Program-made: the position numbers and the translations under genes | Assembly: GCA_965247815.1 (NCBI GenBank) | Contig: CBDFHW010000012.1 | Coordinates: 124,001-188,000, forward strand | Length of the DNA: 64,000 bases | From: CBDAQA01 sp965247815 | GTDB taxonomy: Bacteria > Planctomycetota > Phycisphaerae > Tepidisphaerales > Tepidisphaeraceae | Direction of reading: 5' to 3' | Shown: positions 25,590-34,134 of the stretch, in pieces | How positions within the stretch are numbered: the first letter of the stretch is position 1 | Layout of the letters: every line of letters starts with the position of its first letter | Notes under the pieces: generated by a model | Databases searched by the model: none | Told to the model about the DNA's origin: nothing | The model's input: only the letters and a program-made list of their open reading frames with translations

Positions 25590-25604
25590 TCGTCGTCCGA
25601 GTCG

Positions 25605-25677
25605 GTAGCCGTAGCTCAGTTGGTAGAGCGCCAGGTTGTGGTCCTGGACGTCGCGGGTTCGAGCCCCGTCGGTTACC
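25605..25677 (+). tRNA. tRNA-His (anticodon GTG)
   Basis: The cloverleaf folds by eye: acceptor arms 'GTAGCCG' and 'CGGTTAC', D arm 'GCTC...GAGC', anticodon stem 'CCAGG/CCTGG' around loop 'TTGTGGT' (anticodon 25638-25640) and T arm with 'TTCGAGC'. The base before the acceptor stem (25604) is G and the discriminator (25677) is C, as expected for the extra G-1:C73 pair of histidine tRNA. CCA is not encoded. Confidence 0.96.
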
Positions 25678-25708
25678 CTTACCTTCCCGAACGCCGCCAC
25701 TCTCCAAT

Positions 25709-26605
25709 TTAGACCGGCTGAATTGCTTTTACACCGAATAGCGCCGTCGTTACTGACGGTCCCGGGAACTTGACGGTGTACACCAGCGCGTGCGGGCTGG
25801 TCTGGTAGTACCCGCGGTTGAGTTGCACGCCGATGACATAAGTGCCCGCCGTTTGAAGTGTGAACGAGTAGTTCCCCTTTAAATCGGTCAGCACCGAAGG
25901 GTCGGTCGAATCGTACCGGCCGTCGTTGTTGACATCGATAAACACGCGAAAATTGGCCAGTCCCGTTTCGGTAGGATCTTTCTTGCCGTTGATATTCGTA
26001 TCCCCGAAGACGGCCCCGCTGATGACGTATTTCGTCAGCGCGACCTGCGAGAACTGCACGTTGTCCATGCCGACGTTAAATCCACCGCTGTTGGACGAAT
26101 CGAAACCAATGATCAGAGACGACGCGGTCAGCGGGGCGCTGAATGAAAAATGACTGTGCGTGGTGCCGTTCGGAATGAGGGCCTTTGTTTTTGAAAAAAG
26201 CGAGTGGCCGCTCCCGTCGGTGACCGTAATCGAATTGATCGTGTACGAGCTGCCGAACGACGCCATGTCGAAGGAGCTGAGCGAGACGTTATACCCCGCG
26301 TCGGCGGTGAGCTTCATCGTGAACTTCGACCCGTTCGGGGCTGAAAAGACCACGTTCGGCAGGTTACCGTAACCGCTCTGCCAGTTTTCGAGCGTCGTGC
26401 TGCTGGTGCCGTAATCCGCCACGATTTTGGGCGTCGTACCCCCGGCGGTGCCGTACTTGAACCCGTTCTGCACCGCGGCCGTGACGCGGTCCCCGTACCC
26501 CGGCGGGAGCGCCTGGTAGTCGGAATACAGCCCGGTCGCCGGTTGAAACGTCAAGACGGTAAATAACGTTCTTTGTTCCAGCGATTCCATCGTTACAGAA
26601 GCCAT
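25709..26605 (-). CDS. Secreted protein with LEPR-type N-terminus and SdrD-B-like domain
   Basis: A 298-aa protein. Residues 7-15 ('ESLEQRTLF') form an LEPR-type export motif. Residues about 20-195 resemble the DUF4465/PEP-CTERM-associated beta-sandwich type ('TLENWQSGYGNLPNVVFSAP', 'FDMASFGSSYTINSITVTDG'). Residues about 200-290 are an SdrD-B/Cna-B-like domain ('ISGAVFGDTNINGKKDPTETG', 'VFIDVNNDGRYDS', 'TDLKGNYSFTL'), with Asp/Asn-rich calcium-binding loops. No catalytic domain or C-terminal sorting tail is visible. Probably a cell-surface or matrix protein; function unknown. Confidence 0.72.
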   Translation of the reverse strand: MASVTMESLEQRTLFTVLTFQPATGLYSDYQALPPGYGDRVTAAVQNGFKYGTAGGTTPKIVADYGTSSTTLENWQSGYGNLPNVVFSAPNGSKFTMKLTADAGYNVSLSSFDMASFGSSYTINSITVTDGSGHSLFSKTKALIPNGTTHSHFSFSAPLTASSLIIGFDSSNSGGFNVGMDNVQFSQVALTKYVISGAVFGDTNINGKKDPTETGLANFRVFIDVNNDGRYDSTDPSVLTDLKGNYSFTLQTAGTYVIGVQLNRGYYQTSPHALVYTVKFPGPSVTTALFGVKAIQPV

Positions 26606-26749
26606 AGCTCCTCCGGGTTAGAGTTGATCAAATGGGGTCGAGACCCGCGCCCCGCGTGCGCGCGAACGGCGCTCCACCTGCCAAATTGCAAAAGTCGGAT
26701 ATACTTGCAAAGCGTAACGCTCGCGATAGGCCTACAGCAAGTATAAACA

Positions 26750-27520
26750 ATGTTGACCAAGCGAATTATTCCGTGTTTGGACGTCGACCGCGGGCGGGTG
26801 GTAAAGGGCGTTAAGTTTTTCGATCACGTCGACGCCGGTGATCCTGTCGAGCAGGCGAGGCGTTACCAGAACGACGGGGCCGACGAACTGGTGTTTTACG
26901 ACATCACTGCCTCGTTCGAGGGCCGGCAGATCATGGCCGATCTGGTTGAAAAGGTGATGGACAACATCTTCATGCCGCTGACCGTCGGGGGAGGCATCCG
27001 CACGTTGGATGATGCAACCCGGCTGATTCAGGCCGGGGCGGAAAAAGTCAGCCTCAACTCCGCCGCCGTCCGCAACCCGAACCTGATCGCCGAGATTTCC
27101 CGCAAGTTTGGCCGGTGCGCGACCGTGCTCGGCCTCGACGCCAACCGTGTCAGCAAAGACGGCATCGAGACCTGGGAAGTCTTCGTCAACGGCGGTCGCG
27201 TCGGGACCGGCATTAAGGTGATGGACTGGGTCAAACAGGCCTGCGATCTGGGCGTCGGCGAAATCGTCTTGAATGTCATGAACGCCGACGGCACCACGGC
27301 CGGGTACGATTTGGAGATGACCGCCGCCGTCAGCGACGCGGTCAGCGTGCCGGTCGTCGCCAGCGGGGGCGCCGGCAACCCGCAGCACATTCTGGACGTC
27401 TTGACCACCGGTCGCGCCGATGCCGCCCTCGCCGCGAGCATATTCCACTTCAACACCTACAGCATCGGCGCGGTGAAAACGTTCCTGCACGACCACGACG
27501 TGCCGGTCCGGCTGATTTAG
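26750..27520 (+). CDS. hisF: Imidazole glycerol phosphate synthase cyclase subunit HisF
   Basis: A 256-aa (beta/alpha)8 barrel that, with HisH, makes imidazole glycerol phosphate and AICAR in histidine biosynthesis. 'RIIPCLDVDRGRVVKG' carries the first catalytic Asp, and 'VLGLDANRV' carries the second (equivalent to Asp130 of the Thermotoga enzyme). Phosphate-binding loops 'VGGGIRTLDDA' and 'ASGGAGNPQHI' are intact. The barrel-strand 6 block reads 'LNVMNADGTTAGYD' rather than the commoner 'LTSxDRDGTxxGYD'. HisH and HisA are not adjacent. Confidence 0.94.
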   Translation: MLTKRIIPCLDVDRGRVVKGVKFFDHVDAGDPVEQARRYQNDGADELVFYDITASFEGRQIMADLVEKVMDNIFMPLTVGGGIRTLDDATRLIQAGAEKVSLNSAAVRNPNLIAEISRKFGRCATVLGLDANRVSKDGIETWEVFVNGGRVGTGIKVMDWVKQACDLGVGEIVLNVMNADGTTAGYDLEMTAAVSDAVSVPVVASGGAGNPQHILDVLTTGRADAALAASIFHFNTYSIGAVKTFLHDHDVPVRLI

Positions 27521-27664
27521 CCCGTTGTCCAACCCGAACCGTGCCCGGGTCGCGACCCCGACAAGACTTCCGAAGCGGTTTTTATTACAATTTGCTGGTT
27601 CGACTGCCGGTCGATCCACGCGTTGCCCGGCGTCGCGAGGATCCCGCCTTCATTCGGAGAGTCA

Positions 27665-28243
27665 ATGTCAGAGCCAGTCCCGTACGCCAGCCCAGCCCCC
27701 GCCAAAGAAGACGCCGCGCCACTCTGGATGAAACGCGTGCCGATGATCACCGGCGTGCTCGCCGGGCTGGCGGGGTTTCTGACCGTCAAAGGCGCGAATC
27801 TTTCCAATCAGGCGATCTATCGCAGCAACCAGGCCGTGCTCCACCAGGCGACCGCGTCGGATAAATGGGCCGAGTATCAGGCCGACAGCATCAAGCGGCA
27901 CATTGACCAGACCGCGCTGAAGGTCGGTGTCGCCGACCCTGCCGCGAAAGCAGACCTCGAAAAAGAACAGACCGACTTGAAGGCGCGCCAGCCCGGGATC
28001 CGTGATCTGGCCGTCGCCGAGGAAGCGGTCCGCGAACAGGAACTCAAAGAAGGCGAGAAACGGCTGGCGGTCAAAGATCTGCTGGACTACGCAGGCGTCG
28101 CCGCGCAACTGGGAATCGCACTGGCGTCGGTGGCGGCGCTGACCAAGAAAAAGGAAGCGTTCTCGGTCGGGCTCTTCGTCGGCGTCCTCGCGGTCGCCAT
28201 CACAGCCTACGCGCTGATCAGCCCGTATTTCATCCACCCTTGA
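27665..28243 (+). CDS. DUF4337-like membrane protein
   Basis: A 192-aa protein with one membrane helix near residues 25-43, a charged helical, coiled-coil-like middle (about residues 55-130, rich in Lys, Glu and Gln) and two C-terminal helices (about 137-158 and 165-188). This layout and the 'YRSNQAVLHQATASDKWAEYQ' region fit the DUF4337 family, whose function is unknown. The ATG at 27665 follows a 'GGAGAG' ribosome binding site. It starts 144 bases after hisF. Confidence 0.75.
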   Translation: MSEPVPYASPAPAKEDAAPLWMKRVPMITGVLAGLAGFLTVKGANLSNQAIYRSNQAVLHQATASDKWAEYQADSIKRHIDQTALKVGVADPAAKADLEKEQTDLKARQPGIRDLAVAEEAVREQELKEGEKRLAVKDLLDYAGVAAQLGIALASVAALTKKKEAFSVGLFVGVLAVAITAYALISPYFIHP

Positions 28244-28336
28244 ACCGAATCGCACGCCCGCCGGATTACCACCCGCGTATTGAAACCGAAGATCCGCCGT
28301 CGCCGCCTAAGGCCCGGTCGGGGTACCATTCGTCGT

Positions 28337-29305
28337 ATGATCCTCGACATGCACGTCCACGTCGCCGCAATGACACCGGCGCACGGCAAGACTTCCGACA
28401 AACTTCTCAACACGCTTCCCTTCCGCTTCATGCGGTGGCGGCTGGGAATGGTGGGGAACGACGAGACCACCGAACGACAGATCGAATCCCGATTGGTCGA
28501 AACCCTCGAAACAACCCCCGAAGTCGACGCCGGGGTGGTCCTCGCCTTCGACGCCGTCTATACCGAAACCGGCGACCTCGATCTGCCACGAACGCATCTG
28601 TACGTCACCAACGACTACGTGGTCGACCTGTGCAAAAAGCACCCCAAGATGCTGTTCGGCGCCTCGGTCAATCCGTACCGCAAGGACGCCGTCGCGGAGC
28701 TCGAGCGGTGCGTCGCCGCCGGCGCGGTGCTCTTAAAATGGCTGCCGATCGTGCAGGGCTTCAATCCCGCCGACGAGCGATGCATTCCGTTTTTCGAAGC
28801 GCTCGCGCACCACAAGCTGCCCCTGCTGAGCCACACCGGCGGGGAACGCACGCTGATCCGGTTGAACGAAGAATACGCCCCGCCGCGGTTGCTGAAACTC
28901 GCGCTCGACCGCGGGGTGACCGTGATTGCCGCCCACTGCGGCACGCGGTCGGCGCCGATGGAAGCCGACTATCTCGACGAATTCACCCGCATGGTCCACG
29001 AGTACGAAAACCTGTACGGAGACACTGCCGCCCTCTGCCTGCCGATGCGGATGCACGCGTTCACCGGCATTATGAAAGACGACCTGCTCCGCAGCCGGAT
29101 CGTTCACGGCAGCGATTGGCCCGTTATCTCGTTCCCGTCCCCGATCCGGGTCGGTGCGCTGGCGAGCCTGGAGCTGATGCACGAGAAAAACTGGATGCGC
29201 CGCGACCTGCTCATCAAACAACGGTTGGGCTTCGACGACGATTACTGGCACCGCGCGGCCAAGATCCTCTGCTTGCCCCCCGCCGCGGCGGCAGCGATTG
29301 CATGA
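28337..29305 (+). CDS. Amidohydrolase-family metal-dependent hydrolase
   Basis: A 322-aa TIM-barrel protein of the amidohydro-related type (ACMSD/6-MSA decarboxylase-like group). The N-terminal metal motif is 'LDMHVHVA' (HxH). Later conserved blocks are 'DAGVVLAFDAV', 'LFGASVNPYRKDA', 'PLLSHTGGE' (metal His), 'VIAAHCGT' (metal His) and 'IVHGSDWP' (metal Asp). The enzyme's reaction cannot be named from sequence. The ATG at 28337 is chosen because the barrel's first strand starts directly after it; an in-frame start at 28280 adds a basic, unlikely leader. Confidence 0.82.
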   Translation: MILDMHVHVAAMTPAHGKTSDKLLNTLPFRFMRWRLGMVGNDETTERQIESRLVETLETTPEVDAGVVLAFDAVYTETGDLDLPRTHLYVTNDYVVDLCKKHPKMLFGASVNPYRKDAVAELERCVAAGAVLLKWLPIVQGFNPADERCIPFFEALAHHKLPLLSHTGGERTLIRLNEEYAPPRLLKLALDRGVTVIAAHCGTRSAPMEADYLDEFTRMVHEYENLYGDTAALCLPMRMHAFTGIMKDDLLRSRIVHGSDWPVISFPSPIRVGALASLELMHEKNWMRRDLLIKQRLGFDDDYWHRAAKILCLPPAAAAAIA

Positions 29306-29427
29306 CCACCGGCGTGGGGAATTTGCGGTTTCGCCAAGATCGCGTGCGGTAAAATCTTTTCATCGCGTGAAAGCCCTTCGAAACGACTCCGCCATATGAC
29401 CAGAGAGGCCCACCGGCGAGGTTTCCC

Positions 29428-30315
29428 ATGCAAGCCGAATCCATTGCAGACCAGCCCGATCTCGTGCTGCTGACGCAGTTCATCGAAACCGGCGACCCCC
29501 GCGCGTTCGCCGAGATCGTGACGCGGTACGCTCGAGTGGTCTATTCCGCGTCGGTCCGAATCCTGGGCGACGACGCCAAAGCGCAGGACGTCTCGCAGGA
29601 AACATTCTTTCGACTGATGCGGCAACCTCGCATCGTGACCCACTCGCTGGGCGGCTGGTTGCACCGCTCGGCCACTCACCTGGCGATGGACGCTCGCCGG
29701 AGCGAACGCTCCCGCAAGCTCCGCGAGCACACCTACACCGCCGAGCAGCAATCCGTCCGCACCGCCGAACCCAGCTGGGCCGAGGTGTCACCGTACGTGG
29801 ACGAAGCGCTCAACGCCGTCCAGGAACCGACCAGAAGCCTGCTGATCCGGCACTTTCTGCAGGGCACCCCGCAAGCGGACCTCGCCGTCGAGTTCGGAAC
29901 GTCGCCGGCGACGATCTCACGCCGGGTCAAGGCCGGCATCGAACAACTGCAGCAGCAGCTCCGCAAAAAAGGCATCTACATTGGTGTCGTCGCGCTCGGC
30001 GGGTTCTGCCTGACTAACACGACCGAGGCGGCGCCGGTCGCTTTCGTCACCGAGCTCGGGAAGATGCACATGGTCGCCTCGTTCGCTGAGACCGGCGCGG
30101 CGACTGCATCGCCCACACCGAGCTATCCCGCTGCCCGCATGCGACCCCGGCCCCTGCACGTCCCGCTATCTAAACTCACCGTCGTCGGCCTGTCCGTCGT
30201 CGTCGCCGGGTACATCGCGGCAGTGATATTGACCTGGGACCACGGCAACCCCACCGCGACGCCGAGCCAAAATACCGCGCGGGTCGAATCCCGTGAAAAG
30301 GCGATCCTCCCATGA
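29428..30315 (+). CDS. ECF-type sigma factor with C-terminal membrane tail
   Basis: A 295-aa protein. Residues about 15-95 are sigma region 2 ('FAEIVTRYARVVYSASVRIL', 'AQDVSQETFFRLMRQP'). Residues about 125-180 are region 4 ('LIRHFLQGTPQADLAVEFGTSPATISRRVKAGIEQL'-type helix-turn-helix). A C-terminal extension of about 110 residues, rich in Ala/Pro/Thr, carries a hydrophobic stretch near 180-200 and a clear membrane helix near 250-272 ('VVGLSVVVAGYIAAVILTW'). It heads the pseudopilin operon and overlaps the next gene by ATGA. The membrane tail suggests a membrane-held sigma factor or one regulated without a separate anti-sigma. Confidence 0.85.
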   Translation: MQAESIADQPDLVLLTQFIETGDPRAFAEIVTRYARVVYSASVRILGDDAKAQDVSQETFFRLMRQPRIVTHSLGGWLHRSATHLAMDARRSERSRKLREHTYTAEQQSVRTAEPSWAEVSPYVDEALNAVQEPTRSLLIRHFLQGTPQADLAVEFGTSPATISRRVKAGIEQLQQQLRKKGIYIGVVALGGFCLTNTTEAAPVAFVTELGKMHMVASFAETGAATASPTPSYPAARMRPRPLHVPLSKLTVVGLSVVVAGYIAAVILTWDHGNPTATPSQNTARVESREKAILP

Positions 30316-31577
30316 CCGTTTCTGCGAAACCAGACCAACCGGGCGACGCCGCCTTCTCGTTCGAAGCGCAGACCCTCGCCGGTGAACCGGTGTCCGGCAC
30401 GCTCACGGCCGGGTCATTCGACGAAGCGACGCGCAAACTAAATGGCATGCAGGTCCGGGTACTCGCGCTCGACCCAGTCCCCGCAGTCGTAGTACCGTCA
30501 CCCCGCGCTCGCCGGCTCGGTGCGGACGATTTTCAGACCTTCAACACGCAGCTGGCGCACCTGACCGGTGCGGGGCTGCCGGTCGAGCAAAGCCTTCGCT
30601 TGATCGCCGAGGACATGCGGACGGGCCGGCTCGCCGAGTCCGTCCGACAAGTGGCGACCGAACTCGAAGCCGGGCGGTCGTTGCCCGAAGCCTTCGAGCG
30701 TCACGCCCGGCAGTTTCCCCCGCTCTACAGCCAGTTGATCAACGCCGGCATCCGCACCGGCGACCTGTCGGCGATGCTGCTGAGCCTCGGCCGGCACGTC
30801 GAACTCGTCCAACGCCTTCGGGCGATGCTCTGGAAAGCGTTGTCGTATCCCGTCGTCGTCTTCTTCAGCCTGCTCTCGGTCGTCGGCTTCCTGGGCGTCT
30901 TCGTGCTGCCACAGTTCAAGCACATCTTCGATGACTTCAAAGTCGAGCTGCCGACGATCACCCAGTGGGTCATGGGCTGTTCGGACTTCCTGCTGAAATA
31001 CTGGCCGTTTCTGCTGGCCGGCGTCGTCGGGCTGTTCTTCGGACTGCCACTGCTGATTCGCGCCATACAACCGGCTCGGACCCGGCAGCGGGTGATCGAA
31101 ACGCTTTTCTTCCCGCTGCCGTTGCTCGGGGCCGCGCTCCGCCAGAACCTGCTCGCGCGGTGGTGCGACGCGCTGCGACTCGGCGTCGAATCGGGGCTCG
31201 ATCTGCCGGCTTCGATTCAACTCGCTAGCGACGCCGTCGGCTCCCCCCGCCTCGCCAGTGACGGCCAGTTGCTGATCGACGCCCTGCAATCGGGGCGGCC
31301 GATCTCCGACGAAATCCCGACACGCACGCTCCCCCGCACCGTCGTCGCGGTCATCTCGTTCGCGACCACCAGTAACGACCTGCCGTCCGGCCTTCGCACG
31401 CTCAGTACAATGTTCCAGCAACAGGCCGAGCGGAAAATCGCGACCATTCCCGCGCTGCTCACACCCATTCTGGTCGTGCTGCTCGCCGTGTTGATCGGAT
31501 TCGTGGTCATCGCCATGTTCGCGCCGATGATCGCATTGGTCTCGTCGGTGTCCGGCCCGGTCGAGTTCATTAAGTAG
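30312..31577 (+). CDS. GspF-type secretion platform protein 1
   Basis: A 421-aa type II secretion F protein. The N-terminal module 'AQTLAGEPVSGTLTAGSFDEA' is the usual GspF/PilC lead-in. Two T2SSF repeats follow: about residues 75-195 ('FNTQLAHLTGAGLPVEQSL') and about 275-400 ('LARWCDALRLGVESGLDLPASI'). Three membrane helices are seen near 175-195, 225-250 and 385-410. The start overlaps the sigma factor stop (ATGA), implying translational coupling. No GspE-type ATPase is adjacent. Confidence 0.88.
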   Translation: MTVSAKPDQPGDAAFSFEAQTLAGEPVSGTLTAGSFDEATRKLNGMQVRVLALDPVPAVVVPSPRARRLGADDFQTFNTQLAHLTGAGLPVEQSLRLIAEDMRTGRLAESVRQVATELEAGRSLPEAFERHARQFPPLYSQLINAGIRTGDLSAMLLSLGRHVELVQRLRAMLWKALSYPVVVFFSLLSVVGFLGVFVLPQFKHIFDDFKVELPTITQWVMGCSDFLLKYWPFLLAGVVGLFFGLPLLIRAIQPARTRQRVIETLFFPLPLLGAALRQNLLARWCDALRLGVESGLDLPASIQLASDAVGSPRLASDGQLLIDALQSGRPISDEIPTRTLPRTVVAVISFATTSNDLPSGLRTLSTMFQQQAERKIATIPALLTPILVVLLAVLIGFVVIAMFAPMIALVSSVSGPVEFIK

Positions 31578-31582
31578 CTTTC

Positions 31583-32776
31583 ATGATCCGCTGGATTCGT
31601 AACATCCTCCTGGCCGTCGCCGTCGCGCTGCTGACGGTGCTGGTCATTGCATGCGTGCGCTTCCGTGGCGAGATTGATTTTGCAGTCGTCATTTTTTGGC
31701 TCATTGCAGCTCCGGTCGCGGTCTTCGTCTGCTATCAGTTAGTCAGGTGGATCAGCTTCGTCGAGTCCGGCCGTCACACGTGGACCACGATGGCGTACGT
31801 CGAGCAGGCCGTGCGGATGAACCTCCCGCTGCCCCGTATGCTGCTGGCCGCGGAGGCGAGCGAATCTTTCGCGACGGCAGTGCTCCTTCGTCGCGTTCGC
31901 ACCCGGCTGGAGAACGGCGACGGGATCACCGAAACGCTTCGCCGGTCGTTGCCAGCGCTGGACCCGCGGACGACGTCGCTGCTGTCGGCGGCCGAGAAGA
32001 CCGGCCGAATCGGTGACGAATTCGCACGGGTCGTCAACGAGAACCTCGCCCGCCGCTCGCGTAACGTGGCCGACGCAATGTTCCTCCGCACGTACCCGGT
32101 CGCGATGCTGATCGCCTTGCCGTGCGTGGTTTTCGTCATCATGGTTTTCGTCATGCCGAAATTCGTTCAGATCTTCCGGGACTACGGCGCCCCGCTGCCC
32201 TGGCCCACCCGGCTTCTCGTGCAGCTCGCGGGACCGTTGGATCTCGGGTTTTGGTGCGTGATGTTTGTCGTTCTGGTGATCTTGTTGAGGTTTACGCTGC
32301 GACTGCGCGCGGTCAGAGCACTGGGTTTGTTCGCTTGGTTCCCGCGCAATCGGAATCTGTCGGACGTCTGCCACGTGGTGTCTACTTCACTGCAGGCCGG
32401 GTTACCGTTGGACGCCGCACTCCGCGGCGCCGGCGAGTTGTCCGTCGGGCGGCCGCTGAAAACAAAGCTCGCCCGGTGGGTCAGCGGGGTCGAGGGGGGG
32501 ATGCCCTCGGCACTGGCGGCCGACGCCGCGGGCATGCCCCGCCTGATCTCGGCCATGACGGCCACCGCCGAGCGCACCCAGGCCGCCGCCGCGTTCGATT
32601 TTTTATCCCGGTACTATGCGTCGCGGTTCAGCAGGACCGTCGCACTGCTCCGCGGGGCGAGCATCCCGGCGATGACGTTTTTCTTCGGGGCGGTCGTCGC
32701 GTTCGTCGTGCTGGCCTTGTTCCTGCCGCTCATCACATTGATCGACGTGACGATGCCATTTAAGGGGGGATTATGA
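31583..32776 (+). CDS. GspF-type secretion platform protein 2
   Basis: A 397-aa protein with extra N-terminal membrane helices (about residues 7-26 and 34-54) followed by two T2SSF-like repeats: 'YVEQAVRMNLPLPRMLLAAE' and 'CHVVSTSLQAGLPLDAALRG'. Further helices are near 172-192, 220-245 and 365-390. It is clearly diverged from the preceding GspF-like protein, so the pair may form a TadB/TadC-like heteromeric platform. Five bases separate the two genes, and its stop overlaps the next start (ATGA). Confidence 0.82.
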   Translation: MIRWIRNILLAVAVALLTVLVIACVRFRGEIDFAVVIFWLIAAPVAVFVCYQLVRWISFVESGRHTWTTMAYVEQAVRMNLPLPRMLLAAEASESFATAVLLRRVRTRLENGDGITETLRRSLPALDPRTTSLLSAAEKTGRIGDEFARVVNENLARRSRNVADAMFLRTYPVAMLIALPCVVFVIMVFVMPKFVQIFRDYGAPLPWPTRLLVQLAGPLDLGFWCVMFVVLVILLRFTLRLRAVRALGLFAWFPRNRNLSDVCHVVSTSLQAGLPLDAALRGAGELSVGRPLKTKLARWVSGVEGGMPSALAADAAGMPRLISAMTATAERTQAAAAFDFLSRYYASRFSRTVALLRGASIPAMTFFFGAVVAFVVLALFLPLITLIDVTMPFKGGL

Positions 32777-33138
32777 ATCGCTCGCGACCCGCTCGCGCGG
32801 GATACGTGTGGATCGACGCCGTGGTCGGGCTCGGCATCGTCTCGAGTCTGTCGATCGTTTTGGTCACGACCGTAAGCCGGCAACACACCGCCGAGCTGCG
32901 CCTGGCCGATGCCCGGGCGGCGCTTCACCTGGCCGAGCAGACTTTGCTGAACGTCCAACACGGACAGCCCGCGCCGCTGCTTGCGCCCGACAGCCGACTG
33001 CAGTTAATTCCCGTCACTGGCGACACACCGAAAGGTTACGGCTGGGTTCGCGTGAGCGCGACCGTGCACGGGCTCGAGCGGTCGCTGGTCGGCATCGTGC
33101 CCGCGGCCGCCGTTCCTACTTCAGGGGGGCACTCGTGA
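32773..33138 (+). CDS. Pseudopilin-like protein (GspI position)
   Basis: A 121-aa protein with a short basic leader, a possible prepilin peptidase site ('ARAG^YVWIDAVVGLGIVSS') and one hydrophobic helix, followed by a small periplasmic domain. Position +5 after cleavage is Asp rather than the usual Glu, an odd but acidic replacement. Place in the operon and size suit a GspI/GspH-like minor pseudopilin. It overlaps both neighbours by four bases. Confidence 0.68.
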   Translation: MNRSRPARAGYVWIDAVVGLGIVSSLSIVLVTTVSRQHTAELRLADARAALHLAEQTLLNVQHGQPAPLLAPDSRLQLIPVTGDTPKGYGWVRVSATVHGLERSLVGIVPAAAVPTSGGHS

Positions 33139-33563
33139 AACGACACCGGGCATTCACCCTTGTTGAGATTTTGATCGCGCTGTCGCTGATCGCGGCATTT
33201 TCCGTCGTCGCCTACCGGTTGCTCGGCGCGAACTTTCAACTCCAGACCGCGACCGCTCAGGCAAACAACCAGTCGGCCGCGCTGGCCGGTGCCGTCGCGT
33301 CCCTGCGTGCCGACCTTTCCGTCACCCGGTCTTTCGAAACGCCCGCGCCTGGCGTTGTTCGTTTGCGTACGCAGGACCCGTCCAGCATCGATTGGACAAC
33401 AACCGACCGGCAACTTTTCCGCTCGCACGCCGGCAGCGCGGCCGCCTGGGACGTCGGTCGCACTTTGTCGTTCCAGGTCGACGGCGTTGTCATCCTGCTG
33501 GCCGAGACCGGGAATCCCGGTCATCCAATGGCCTTCGCACTCGACCCGCGGAGGCCGGAATGA
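33135..33563 (+). CDS. Pseudopilin (GspJ-like)
   Basis: A 142-aa protein starting at GTG in a GTGA overlap. 'RHRAFTLVEILIALSLIAAFS' is a textbook type IV prepilin N-terminus with Phe+1 and Glu+5, although the residue before the cleavage point is Ala rather than Gly. The remaining 110 residues include 'ASLRADLSVTRSF', typical of GspJ-like minor pseudopilins. It would join the tip of a type II secretion-like pseudopilus. Confidence 0.82.
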   Translation: MKRHRAFTLVEILIALSLIAAFSVVAYRLLGANFQLQTATAQANNQSAALAGAVASLRADLSVTRSFETPAPGVVRLRTQDPSSIDWTTTDRQLFRSHAGSAAAWDVGRTLSFQVDGVVILLAETGNPGHPMAFALDPRRPE

Positions 33564-33925
33564 CGATCGAGACACCGCACCGTCGAGGATTCGCGACCTT
33601 GCTCGCGCTGCTGACGGTAGCGCTCATCGGCGTCACGATCGCCGGGCTGGCCACGCGGTTCTCCACTGAAGCCCGCCGCGACGCAGCCGAGCGGGATCAA
33701 ACCCAACTTCGACAACTCAAGGTCGCCGGAACGATCTGGGCCGGGACCGCTGTTGATATCCAAGTAGAAGTTTCCCTGCCGCCGGTGCTCAAAGACGCCG
33801 GTTACATGTTGACGCTCCGACAGGCGAGCGACGGAGCGTCAAATCAGTTGCCGCCAGCGGTTCACATTGCCGGCCGGCATTTGACACTTACGATTCCGGC
33901 GCCTCGGTCACCTTCGGGTCATTGA
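33560..33925 (+). CDS. GspK/PilX-like minor pseudopilin, short
   Basis: A 121-aa protein with 'RRGFATLLALLTVALIGVTIAGLA', the small-residue hydrophobic N-terminus of GspK/PilX proteins, which lack Glu+5. Typical GspK proteins are about 300 residues with an extended head, so this is a minimal version. Its start overlaps the GspJ-like stop by ATGA, and its last 38 bases overlap the convergent small gene. Confidence 0.66.
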   Translation: MTIETPHRRGFATLLALLTVALIGVTIAGLATRFSTEARRDAAERDQTQLRQLKVAGTIWAGTAVDIQVEVSLPPVLKDAGYMLTLRQASDGASNQLPPAVHIAGRHLTLTIPAPRSPSGH

Positions 33926-34052
33926 CCTTAATCTTCTTCGGCTCGCCGGCGGATTTGTCCGCCTTGTCGTTCTTGCCCGCCGGGCTTGGGTCGCCCGACT
34001 CTGGGGCGCGGGTGACGGAATCCTTCTCGGGGTCTGCCTTCTGGTTTTTCAT
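33888..34052 (-). CDS. Small charged disordered protein
   Basis: A 54-aa protein rich in Lys, Asp, Glu and Pro with no hydrophobic stretch, probably disordered. The ATG at 34052 is chosen for the 'AAAGGAA' ribosome binding site 6 bases upstream; an ATG at 34070 is possible. It overlaps the end of the pseudopilin operon tail-to-tail. Function unknown. Confidence 0.45.
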   Translation of the reverse strand: MKNQKADPEKDSVTRAPESGDPSPAGKNDKADKSAGEPKKIKVNDPKVTEAPES

Positions 34053-34134
34053 GCGGTCTTCCTTTGACATGAATCTAGACCGCCGACGTATATGAGGGAG
34101 CGCGAAAACCGGCCCGATCGTTTAGAATTCGTTC

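Noticed and set aside
26750..27520. HisF seemed to have lost a catalytic Asp in the strand-6 motif ('MNADGT' instead of 'xDRDGT').
   Set aside because: Counting against the Thermotoga enzyme shows that Asp11 and Asp130 equivalents and the later Asp of 'ADGT' are present; only a non-catalytic neighbour differs.
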